A stretch of 64,000 nucleotides of DNA from a virus. Made by a program: the position numbers and the translations under genes. The notes beneath the pieces were generated by a model, which did no database searches, was not told the origin of the DNA, and saw nothing but the letters and a program-made list of their open reading frames with translations. This document shows positions 59,411-64,000 of the stretch, piece by piece. Location of the stretch: the IMG/VR virus record IMGVR_UViG_3300028569_000021, positions 29,778 through 93,777 of that record; one strand, 5' to 3'. The first letter of the stretch is position 1; each line of letters starts with the position of its first letter.

Positions 59411-59517
59411 ATGACTTTTGATGAAGAGTTAATTGTATAAAAGAGAAGCAACAAGAAGAGCATAAGTTCATTCTTATTGACCCATCAGAATATCAAACAG
59501 CAATAATTTATTCTTAA
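59411..59517 (+). pseudogene. Possible frameshifted small gene
   Basis: ATG 59411 opens MTFDEELIV and stops; a one-base shift continues into EKQQEEHKFILIDPSEYQTA and on to a stop at 59515-59517. It could be the decayed end of the cassette. The evidence is weak. The rest of 59403-59548 holds only the right copy of the 24-bp repeat. Confidence 0.3.
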
Positions 59518-59540
59518 ATAGCTGTAAGCCCCTCGTCCGC
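59517..59540 (+). repeat. 24-bp repeat, right copy
   Basis: Pairs with 56948-56971 (22 of 24 identical). On the minus strand it reads KKIADEGLTAI then a stop, directly behind the end of the 59549 gene but one frame away. Confidence 0.7.
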
Positions 59541-59548
59541 AATTTTTT

Positions 59549-59947
59549 TTATACGTAACCAAGAGCTACTAATCGTCTAAATCTCTTTTCTCCACATTCA
59601 TCGCTATGAGCGTACATATCAAATGTTGGATCGCAAGTTATACAACCGGCATCACCCTCAGTTACAATAGCGATTCCGTATCCTCCGTTGTCTACCCAAG
59701 TAGCTTCCCAAGGAAGTTTATTATTATCTGCTCCGGCAATAGCAGGCCAGGATCCTGGATTAGCTTTATCTATTAAATGCCATTCTTGGGTTGGAAGGGA
59801 TTCGAAATATTGAACACTAAATGTTATAGCACCGACTACTCTTTCCCAAGAGTCTTTTCCATTTACTGGAGAGGCAAGTGTATATACTCCGTTAGGATTA
59901 ACTCCACCAACGTCATTTAAACTACAAACTGTAATATTAGCTGCCAT
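59549..59947 (-). CDS. Hypothetical protein, probably structural
   Basis: 132 residues, beta-rich with aromatic and Gly/Asn turns (SPVNGKDSWERVVGAITFSV), a CITCDPTF segment and a C-terminal CGEKRFRRLVALGYV. A GATAAATA box (59953-59960) is 5 bases before the ATG, so probably late. Just past the stop, in another frame, the sequence KKIADEGLTAI is similar to a remnant at 56.95 kb; the gene may have been longer before a shift in an eight-A run. Function unknown. Confidence 0.6.
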   Translation of the reverse strand: MAANITVCSLNDVGGVNPNGVYTLASPVNGKDSWERVVGAITFSVQYFESLPTQEWHLIDKANPGSWPAIAGADNNKLPWEATWVDNGGYGIAIVTEGDAGCITCDPTFDMYAHSDECGEKRFRRLVALGYV

Positions 59948-59952
59948 GACTT

Positions 59953-59960
59953 TATTTATC
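59953..59960 (-). promoter_or_regulatory. T4-like late promoter box
   Basis: GATAAATA on the minus strand, 5 bases before the ATG at 59947. The stretch from here to 60199 contains no gene that I can support. It holds only a GTTCTA-A-TAGAAC inverted repeat near 60115 and the hairpin at 60131-60182. Confidence 0.5.
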
Positions 59961-60130
59961 CTTTTTTGTATAATTTAAAACGAAAAAAACGCGCAAAAAA
60001 AATTTTTCCAAATGGCGAATTCTAGAAACCAAAAATCGCGTAAAAATTCGGAAGCATGGGTATACCTTACTAAAAAAGTTCTATATATACATCACAAATT
60101 CCCGTACTGTGTTCTAATAGAACGTTGTCT

Positions 60131-60182
60131 AATAGAGAGAGGTGGTAGAGAGAGACACCACTAACTCTCTACCACCTCTATT
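60131..60182. other. Long stable hairpin at the early/late boundary
   Basis: AATAGAG(AGAG)GTGGTAGAGAG pairs with CTCTCTACCACCTCTATT: about 18 paired positions, a 4-base bulge and a 12-base loop. It lies between the minus-strand small-gene region and the 59549 gene. There is no T run, so a simple intrinsic terminator is not supported; it could stop or protect transcripts. Confidence 0.5.
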
Positions 60183-60199
60183 GTATCTGATCTAAGCTG

Positions 60200-60352
60200 T
60201 TAGATCTCTTCGTCTTCCTCTACATCATACACCTCTGGTGTGTTGTCGAGTTGTTGCAACGTGTTGAGTTCGTCTTGTTCTTGTGTGCTAAGTACACCCT
60301 TGTCTTGCTTACTAACTAGTTCGTACATACGAGCTTCTTGTTCTGTTGTCAA
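60200..60352 (-). CDS. Small acidic protein, 50 residues, TTG start
   Basis: The TTG at 60352 overlaps the upstream TGA (TTGA) and has AGGGGG eight bases upstream. ATG 60328 would give 42 residues. Reads KGVLSTQEQDELNTLQQL with an acidic end, VEEDEEI. Last gene of the right-hand early-type region. Function unknown. Confidence 0.5.
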   Translation of the reverse strand: MTTEQEARMYELVSKQDKGVLSTQEQDELNTLQQLDNTPEVYDVEEDEEI

Positions 60353-60657
60353 TATAAACACCCCCTTGTCTTGTCCTCGAGACCGAGTAGCCGAGATACC
60401 ATATCTACTGCTCCCCTATCCCTTCCACCAATGTGCCAATCATATGACTCCATTGGCGTGCTTGTTGTCTTCCAATCATATATAGTTGCTACTACATTGT
60501 TGGGAAATTCTATATGCCATTCACACGTGACCTTACCATCACCACTACGACCTACAATGGGCTCTCCTAGCTTCTCCACCAGGTAGTCGTATGTTGTTGT
60601 GATAAATCCTTTAAGGGATGTACCGTTTGTCATTATTGTATTAGTATTGATCTTCAT
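60349..60657 (-). CDS. Conserved-looking hypothetical protein, 102 residues
   Basis: Contains GTSLKGFITTTYDYLVEKLG, then GDGKVTCEWHIEF, IYDWKT and YDWHIGG, a pattern that looks like a compact conserved phage domain. Its ATG overlaps the upstream stop (ATGA), so it is coupled to the membrane protein gene. Function unknown. Confidence 0.65.
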   Translation of the reverse strand: MKINTNTIMTNGTSLKGFITTTYDYLVEKLGEPIVGRSGDGKVTCEWHIEFPNNVVATIYDWKTTSTPMESYDWHIGGRDRGAVDMVSRLLGLEDKTRGCLY

Positions 60658-61079
60658 TTGATTGTGATGATGTATGGATACTCTTGCATGAATGGATTGA
60701 GTACCTTATTGCCTTTGAGTGTGACACTATATGTCTTACCTACCTCGAGTTTACTATACAGCTCGTCGCTGTTGAAGATCTGAATAGGTAGTACGAAGTT
60801 CTGTACCTCATACACTCCCTTATCAGTCCCTACCATGTAGTCATGCTTATCTACATAGAGTCTCTGTACAGTGATCTGTTCGTCTCGCTCTGGTCCGAAC
60901 CCATCCGTACCTGTAACGAAGTTGATACCAGTGATGATAGCCAGTACAGCTACAACGAAGATCAACGGACCAACTAAGGCTGTAGTGACCGTCGCCAGAA
61001 TACTATCAGTGATATAGTCAATCATACGATCGAATGCTTTGTTTAGTTTGTACTTCATTGTGGTGTTCTTATTTTTCAT
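60654..61079 (-). CDS. Small membrane protein, 141 residues
   Basis: The frame is open to 61100, but that stretch contains the promoter; ATG 61079 (6 bases after the -10) or 61058 is the likely start. One strong membrane segment, ATVTTALVGPLIFVVAVLAI, then a beta-rich soluble part with YSKLEVGKTYSVTLKGNKVL. Probably inner-membrane, early-expressed. Function unknown. Confidence 0.6.
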   Translation of the reverse strand: MKNKNTTMKYKLNKAFDRMIDYITDSILATVTTALVGPLIFVVAVLAIITGINFVTGTDGFGPERDEQITVQRLYVDKHDYMVGTDKGVYEVQNFVLPIQIFNSDELYSKLEVGKTYSVTLKGNKVLNPFMQEYPYIITIK

Positions 61080-61085
61080 ACTATC

Positions 61086-61114
61086 AGTATAGCTGCTCAT
61101 TGAAGGAAGGTCAA
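61086..61114 (-). promoter_or_regulatory. Early-type promoter P1
   Basis: TTGACC, 17 bases, TATACT, then 6 bases to ATG 61079. Transcription would begin at about the ATG. Confidence 0.75.
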
Positions 61115-61121
61115 CGGTTTT

Positions 61122-61304
61122 TCAGTCGAATGAATACATCCTTGCATCTTTATCAGCTGCAGCATAGTTTTTTGCTAGTGCCTCAGCGCTCTCCTTGGTT
61201 GCTTGTCCCTCCGAGATTTGCATCCATTGGCCTTTACCAATATACCCGACAACAAAATATAAAGGACACTTGACAGACTTTTTAACGACCTTGTAGTTCT
61301 TCAT
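61122..61304 (-). CDS. Small hypothetical protein, 60 residues
   Basis: Start chosen at ATG 61304; the open frame further upstream (to 61343) is promoter sequence. Lys-rich start KNYKVVKKSVKCPLYFVVGY, then a helix SAEALAKNYAAADKDA. The start sequence CTGTAATG is shared with other genes of this region. Function unknown. Confidence 0.55.
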   Translation of the reverse strand: MKNYKVVKKSVKCPLYFVVGYIGKGQWMQISEGQATKESAEALAKNYAAADKDARMYSFD

Positions 61305-61314
61305 TACAGTATTG

Positions 61315-61343
61315 ATATTAGTGTGTGTTGGTGGACAGTTCAA
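61315..61343 (-). promoter_or_regulatory. Early-type promoter P2 with palindrome
   Basis: TTGAAC, 17 bases, TAATAT, 10 bases, ATG 61304. A perfect 12-bp palindrome TTCAAGCTTGAA (61339-61350) overlaps the -35 and could be an operator. The bases from 61351 to 61420 hold no gene that I can support. Confidence 0.7.
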
Positions 61344-61420
61344 GCTTGAAGTTGTACAATAAATCCACCAACACTAGAACTCAAAGGATTACCCGAAGAC
61401 AACGTGAATCTGACTTCATG

Positions 61421-61636
61421 TTACCAGACAGAATTCATAGCGTCAGCCTGCTGATCAGCCCACACTTCAGCCGTATCTTGGAAGTGTTTAAGTGCCTTCT
61501 CTTTGGACTCCCCATCTTGGATATGCTTCATGATATCTTTAATTGTCCAGCATTCAACAATCACATCCCAGCCGCCATCGTTGTAATGTTCTTGGGCGTA
61601 GTTGTAAATGTATTGAGCAATTTTTTCTTTGTTCAT
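61421..61636 (-). CDS. Small hypothetical protein, 71 residues
   Basis: Start at ATG 61636, directly after the promoter; the open upstream codons are promoter sequence. Helical: NKEKIAQYIYNYAQEHYNDG, then HIQDGESKEKALKHFQDTAE. Aromatic and acidic. Function unknown. Confidence 0.55.
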   Translation of the reverse strand: MNKEKIAQYIYNYAQEHYNDGGWDVIVECWTIKDIMKHIQDGESKEKALKHFQDTAEVWADQQADAMNSVW

Positions 61637-61646
61637 AACAGATAAG

Positions 61647-61675
61647 AGTGTAGAGGTTTTGGGTGGACAGGTCAA
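61647..61675 (-). promoter_or_regulatory. Early-type promoter P3
   Basis: TTGACC, 17 bases, TACACT, 10 bases, ATG 61636. The -35 overlaps the stop codon of the upstream gene. Confidence 0.75.
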
Positions 61676-61866
61676 CCTCTTTGCTGGAGGACCTTGAACT
61701 CCTTATCAAGGTCCTCCAGCTCCTTCTCCAGTCCCACTAGCTCGGCAAGCAAAGCATTCAGTCGGGCGTTCTTCGGATCGTACATATCCAGAAGAGTATC
61801 CTGATGCTTCTTCACCTGTTCGGTTGCGCCGCCGAGTTCTGCACGTTGTATGTAAATATTATTCAT
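61672..61866 (-). CDS. Small coiled-coil protein, 64 residues
   Basis: Almost wholly helical with Leu heptads (LNALLAELVGLEKELEDLDK). Its ATG overlaps the upstream stop (ATGA), so it is the third gene of a coupled trio. Its stop overlaps the P3 -35. Function unknown. Confidence 0.6.
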   Translation of the reverse strand: MNNIYIQRAELGGATEQVKKHQDTLLDMYDPKNARLNALLAELVGLEKELEDLDKEFKVLQQRG

Positions 61867-61994
61867 TGTGTGTATTGTGGCTGCTCTGAGGAGGAACTAC
61901 CAGCTGATTCTTCGATTGTTCTATAAGCTTGACTGTCCAGCTCGGCTAGCCAATCATCATAGCCGGGCCAGACCTCTTGATCGTCGCTATTCAT
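61863..61994 (-). CDS. Very small acidic protein, 43 residues
   Basis: ATG 61994 overlaps the stop of the upstream gene (ATGA) and its own TGA overlaps the next ATG. Reads MNSDDQEVWPGYDDWLAELD, then a Ser-rich end. The two exact ATGA junctions make it credible despite its size. Function unknown. Confidence 0.6.
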   Translation of the reverse strand: MNSDDQEVWPGYDDWLAELDSQAYRTIEESAGSSSSEQPQYTQ

Positions 61995-62176
61995 AGATTG
62001 AATTTTAATTTGATATCCTGAATCAATTGCTGTAGCCAGGCAAGTGCAACGAGTGCAAATAATACGAACGGTACGAACGATTCATTGAGCTTACTCCCTC
62101 TCCGGTCGATAGCTTCTATTAACCGGTCGATAGCTGCTAGCAAACGATCAAGAGTTGATAGCCTTGTTTGTCTCAT
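61991..62176 (-). CDS. Small single-span membrane protein, 61 residues
   Basis: An Arg/Leu-rich helical start (LSTLDRLLAAIDRLIEAIDR) followed by one membrane segment, FVPFVLFALVALAWLQQL. First gene of the coupled trio. Upstream, TATAGA occurs 8 bases before the ATG without a clear -35. The region 62177-62296 holds nothing else that I can support. Confidence 0.6.
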   Translation of the reverse strand: MRQTRLSTLDRLLAAIDRLIEAIDRRGSKLNESFVPFVLFALVALAWLQQLIQDIKLKFNL

Positions 62177-62296
62177 TAGTTTCTATAGCGAAGTAATTGA
62201 TTTGTTTTTTATAATTTAAACGTTCTTCTTATATGATGTACCTATTATAATGACGGAACTACTAGAGGAGTGTAACTATTAGAGGTTTGTCTCTCA

Positions 62297-62509
62297 TTAG
62301 ACCGCGCATGCGTAGTGCACATCTATCACCATATCGAATGAACCATGCTGCTTATAGAGGCTGACCATCTCGTGATTTACATCCGAGCTCCCTACCTCCT
62401 CCGCTCCGTTCTCGATTAGACTGTCTGCAGCTGCGCGACGCATAAGGTGCCGTTCGACAAATGGGAGGCTCTTATACTCCTCCATGATTTCGTGGAATGT
62501 TTTTTTCAT
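62297..62509 (-). CDS. Small hypothetical protein, 70 residues
   Basis: Helical N-terminus (KKTFHEIMEEYKSLPFVERH) and a mixed C-terminus ending YACAV. It follows a 20-codon peptide gene by 4 bases, probably from promoter P4. Codon use is richer in G+C than in the rest of the window. Function unknown. Confidence 0.55.
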   Translation of the reverse strand: MKKTFHEIMEEYKSLPFVERHLMRRAAADSLIENGAEEVGSSDVNHEMVSLYKQHGSFDMVIDVHYACAV

Positions 62510-62513
62510 ATAA

Positions 62514-62576
62514 TTAGCGCTTTTTGATACCGACTTTGATTCGTTTAGTTGTTGCGTAGAAGTAGATGTTTTTCAT
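62514..62576 (-). CDS. 20-residue basic peptide
   Basis: ATG 62576 comes 10 bases after the P4 -10. It encodes a strongly basic, aromatic peptide starting MKNIYFYATTKRIKV and ending KKR, then TAA at 62514. It could be a real small product or a translated leader for the next gene, 4 bases on. Confidence 0.45.
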   Translation of the reverse strand: MKNIYFYATTKRIKVGIKKR

Positions 62577-62586
62577 TACAGGTAAG

Positions 62587-62615
62587 ATGATATAGGAACT
62601 AGTGGAGGAACTCAA
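62587..62615 (-). promoter_or_regulatory. Early-type promoter P4
   Basis: TTGAGT, 17 bases, TATCAT, 10 bases, ATG 62576. The -35 overlaps the stop of the upstream gene. Confidence 0.65.
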
Positions 62616-62854
62616 GCTGGAAATGCTGGATATTGCCAATATTGGGTGTTGAAGGAGGTCACGTAATGTTCGCCAGTACTATGAGGCATACCCGAGAACA
62701 CCTCTTCACCGGTCTCATCATCCTTGACGATCACGAGGTCATCGGCACGGCCTTTCACAATGTACTTGACTCGCCGGGCTTCTTTGACGAGACTCTTGAA
62801 GTGTGCTGAAGTTATAACGCGGACGAATGATTTGATTTGTGTTGGTGTGTTCAT
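62612..62854 (-). CDS. Small hypothetical protein, 80 residues
   Basis: Basic helical start (SFVRVITSAHFKSLVKEARR), then a beta-hairpin-like DDLVIVKDDETGEEVF and an aromatic end, FNTQYWQYPAF. Preceded by TAATAT and CCTGTAATG, the same start context as other genes here, and by a short leader peptide. Function unknown. Confidence 0.6.
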   Translation of the reverse strand: MNTPTQIKSFVRVITSAHFKSLVKEARRVKYIVKGRADDLVIVKDDETGEEVFSGMPHSTGEHYVTSFNTQYWQYPAFPA

Positions 62855-62867
62855 TACAGGATTGATA

Positions 62868-62888
62868 TTAGTGTGTGTTGGTATTCAT
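62868..62888 (-). other. Six-codon leader peptide between P5 and the 62612 gene
   Basis: ATG 62888 lies 10 bases after the P5 -10 and codes MNTNTH then TAA; 13 bases later the next gene starts. The surrounding bases repeat the P2-type start region (ACTAATATCAAT then CTGTAATGA), so this may be a duplicated start module rather than a regulator. Confidence 0.45.
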
Positions 62889-62898
62889 TACAGATAAG

Positions 62899-62927
62899 AC
62901 TATAGAGATTTCAGTTGGACAGCTCAA
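62899..62927 (-). promoter_or_regulatory. Early-type promoter P5
   Basis: TTGAGC, 17 bases, TATAGT, 10 bases, ATG 62888. Confidence 0.7.
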
Positions 62928-62929
62928 GA

Positions 62930-63178
62930 TTATTCTTCATCATCTTCATCTTCTTCAAGATCATCAAGAGCTTCTTGATATGCTTCAAGCACATCATTCA
63001 CTCTATCTACTTTACATGCAATACCATCCTCAAGAAAGATGATATCCCAATTGTCATCACCAATAATCTCTCCAACTATATCGAGATCAACACCTTCTGG
63101 TGCTTTTAAGAAGACTACATCAGCGTGAATGTGAACTTGTTCAATTTTCATTTTGTTTGATTTGGATTTGTTTTTCAT
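62930..63178 (-). CDS. Small acidic protein, 82 residues
   Basis: ATG 63178 follows promoter P6; ATG 63151 (MKIEQVHIHADVVF) is an alternative. Beta-rich core (VGEIIGDDNWDIIFLEDGIA) and a very acidic end, DDLEEDEDDEE. The acidic tail recalls DNA mimics, but that is only a thought. Function unknown. Confidence 0.6.
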   Translation of the reverse strand: MKNKSKSNKMKIEQVHIHADVVFLKAPEGVDLDIVGEIIGDDNWDIIFLEDGIACKVDRVNDVLEAYQEALDDLEEDEDDEE

Positions 63179-63188
63179 TACAGATAAG

Positions 63189-63217
63189 AGTATAGAAGTT
63201 TTGATAGGACAGTTCAA
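63189..63217 (-). promoter_or_regulatory. Early-type promoter P6
   Basis: TTGAAC, 17 bases, TATACT, 10 bases, ATG 63178. Best match of the set to the bacterial consensus. Confidence 0.8.
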
Positions 63218-63258
63218 GAAAAAAGAGTCTCTCTAACCTCTTCAGTCAGAGAGACTCT
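63218..63258 (-). terminator. Intrinsic terminator
   Basis: Perfect 11-bp stem AGAGTCTCTCT with AGAGAGACTCT (63224-63234 and 63248-63258), 13-base loop, then six T on the minus strand. It ends the 63274 transcript directly before promoter P6. Confidence 0.85.
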
Positions 63259-63273
63259 ATAACTCTTTGTGAA

Positions 63274-63537
63274 TTAATCACATAAACAATTTTGAGCCCA
63301 CTCTCTTACTTCTGTCATCCAACTCTCGTAAGTACAAGACTTTACATCCATATCTGTAAAGTCTTGTGGACCATATCGTTCTTCATACTCTTTTAAACTC
63401 ATTGCAAAGAAAGGAGTATCAAACATTACTTCAGTTAAGTTTGTATCTTCTTTATCTAAAAGAGTTTGCAAATGTTGCTCGTCTTTTACGTCAGTTAAGT
63501 TAACAATTGTTTCTGCTTCGTTGTCTAGTATTTTCAT
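63274..63537 (-). CDS. Small acidic protein, 87 residues
   Basis: Starts MKILDNEAETIVNL; contains VMFDTPFFAMSLKEYEERYG and ends in a Cys/Trp-containing helix (WMTEVREWAQNCLCD). Net acidic. It has its own promoter (P7) and terminator. Function unknown. Confidence 0.65.
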   Translation of the reverse strand: MKILDNEAETIVNLTDVKDEQHLQTLLDKEDTNLTEVMFDTPFFAMSLKEYEERYGPQDFTDMDVKSCTYESWMTEVREWAQNCLCD

Positions 63538-63546
63538 TAGATTTAT

Positions 63547-63575
63547 ATATTAGGTGCTCCGGGGGGAACAATCAA
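63547..63575 (-). promoter_or_regulatory. Early-type promoter P7
   Basis: TTGATT, 17 bases, TAATAT, 9 bases, ATG 63537. Confidence 0.75.
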
Positions 63576-63588
63576 GGAGGAATTTTAT

Positions 63589-63644
63589 ATATTGTTTTCT
63601 GCTGTTTGTCCTTGCGGTCCCTTTGGTTTCCGCTAAAACAATAT
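63589..63644 (-). other. Structured intergenic RNA element
   Basis: A 10-bp stem ATATTGTTTT/AAAACAATAT encloses an inner GCGG/CCGC hairpin. It lies between the stop of the 63644 gene and promoter P7, without a T run. It may be a terminator variant or a small structured RNA. Confidence 0.4.
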
Positions 63645-63820
63645 CACTCTGTCATTTTAGATTGTTCTATCGAGCGTTTAAGGTAGGATAGAGTCTGAGT
63701 CTCATTGCTTAGAAGCCGGAGCCCATTAATGGTAGCGGTTAGAAAGCCGATGATGTAATCTTTGGACTCACCTCTCTTCTCCAGGTTTGTCACGATCTGT
63801 TGTGCGTAGTTGGTATTCAT
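63644..63820 (-). CDS. Small hypothetical protein, 58 residues
   Basis: Start at ATG 63820, 10 bases after the P8 -10; the longer open frame (to 63859) is promoter sequence. Helical: NTNYAQQIVTNLEKRGESKD and IGFLTATINGLRLLSNETQ. Function unknown. Confidence 0.55.
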   Translation of the reverse strand: MNTNYAQQIVTNLEKRGESKDYIIGFLTATINGLRLLSNETQTLSYLKRSIEQSKMTE

Positions 63821-63830
63821 TACAGATAAG

Positions 63831-63859
63831 AGTGTAGTGGCTATTGTGAGGAACGTCAA
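63831..63859 (-). promoter_or_regulatory. Early-type promoter P8
   Basis: TTGACG, 17 bases, TACACT, 10 bases, ATG 63820. It abuts the stop of the next gene upstream. Confidence 0.75.
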
Positions 63860-63997
63860 TTAGAAATTCATTGCGTCGTCGACAATTTCTGTATCTCCAT
63901 TGCTCATCTTGATAACCACTTGAAGAGATTGATTTGGTTTTTCATCCCCAAACCATTTCTCGACAAAGCTAAAGTCATCTGCATCAAGAAGCATCAT
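63860..63997 (-). CDS. Small hypothetical protein, 45 residues, near the window edge
   Basis: ATG 63997 (or 63994) opens MMLLDADDFSFVEKWFGDEK and ends at TAA 63860, just before P8. The frame is still open at the window edge, so it may extend. Acidic with two aromatic patches. Function unknown. Confidence 0.55.
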   Translation of the reverse strand: MMLLDADDFSFVEKWFGDEKPNQSLQVVIKMSNGDTEIVDDAMNF

Positions 63998-64000
63998 AGT

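Noticed and set aside
59515-59560. Programmed frameshift joining the 59549 gene to KKIADEGLTAI
   Set aside because: An eight-A run is present, but no further signal supports frameshifting; a decayed gene end or duplicated fragment is simpler.
61637-61675. Extra N-terminal codons (ending LLSV before the Met) on several early-type proteins, as here and at 63821-63859 and 63179-63217
   Set aside because: These codons are the promoter -35, spacer and -10 read as protein; the similar N-termini reflect repeated promoters and not a protein leader.
1-64000. CRISPR array, insertion sequence, integrase or transposase
   Set aside because: No regularly spaced repeats and no transposase or recombinase motifs were found; the repeats present are tandem or promoter-related.

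Overview
The window is part of the genome of a large, AT-rich tailed phage with a T4-type (myovirus) replication and recombination core. Seen directly: a gp61-type primase, gp45-type clamp, gp32-type single-strand binding protein, gp41-type helicase, UvsX, UvsY, UvsW, gp43-type polymerase, gp46/gp47 and a gp55-type late sigma factor. The set and the marine-phage flavour of the accessory genes suggest a T4-like phage of an aquatic bacterium. The host cannot be named from the sequence. There are no photosystem genes, and the clamp loader, prohead protease, capsid, tail and terminase genes are not in this window.

Layout. (1) 0.2-23.9 kb, mostly minus strand: the replication/recombination block. 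It carries inserted metabolic genes, notably uvsX - queC - heme oxygenase - bilin reductase - class II glutamine amidotransferase. (2) 23.9-29.8 kb: small genes on both strands, a GIY-YIG endonuclease, folE, then a complete one-piece tmRNA and a tRNA-Ser. (3) 29.9-32.8 kb: a Pro/Thr-rich fibre-like protein and a lysis cassette (u-spanin-like, holin-like, endolysin). (4) 32.8-39.1 kb, minus strand: a glycan island with several glycosyltransferases, two of them fused to a second domain, and methyltransferases, one broken by a stop codon. (5) 39.2-56.9 kb: virion-associated and accessory proteins (two peptidoglycan hydrolases, a nuclease-like protein, an LRR protein, a metallopeptidase-VWA protein with a MoxR-type ATPase, a SemiSWEET-like protein) plus queE, phoH and queD. 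(6) 57.0-59.4 kb: five overlapping plus-strand genes built on a shared plan. (7) 60.2-64.0 kb: a compact minus-strand region of very small genes, visibly richer in G+C, many with their own consensus-like promoter; probably the early, host-takeover region.

How it fits together. folE, queD, queE and queC supply a 7-deazaguanine (preQ0) route. The separate amidotransferase next to a QueC that lacks most of its zinc cysteines suggests conversion to an archaeosine-like base in phage DNA. The base-inserting enzyme (DpdA) is not seen here. About twenty otherwise unrelated proteins begin with a short leader ending in hydrophobic-x-Glu, like the capsid-targeting leader of T4 internal proteins. Many of their genes start 5-12 bases after a (T/C/A/G)ATAAATA box matching the T4 late promoter, and the window encodes the matching sigma factor. 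The simplest reading is a large set of proteins packaged in the head and processed by the prohead protease. A subset also shares a C-terminal tag around FGDxYxEL. This packaged set, including a metallopeptidase/ATPase pair, is the best candidate for an undescribed system.
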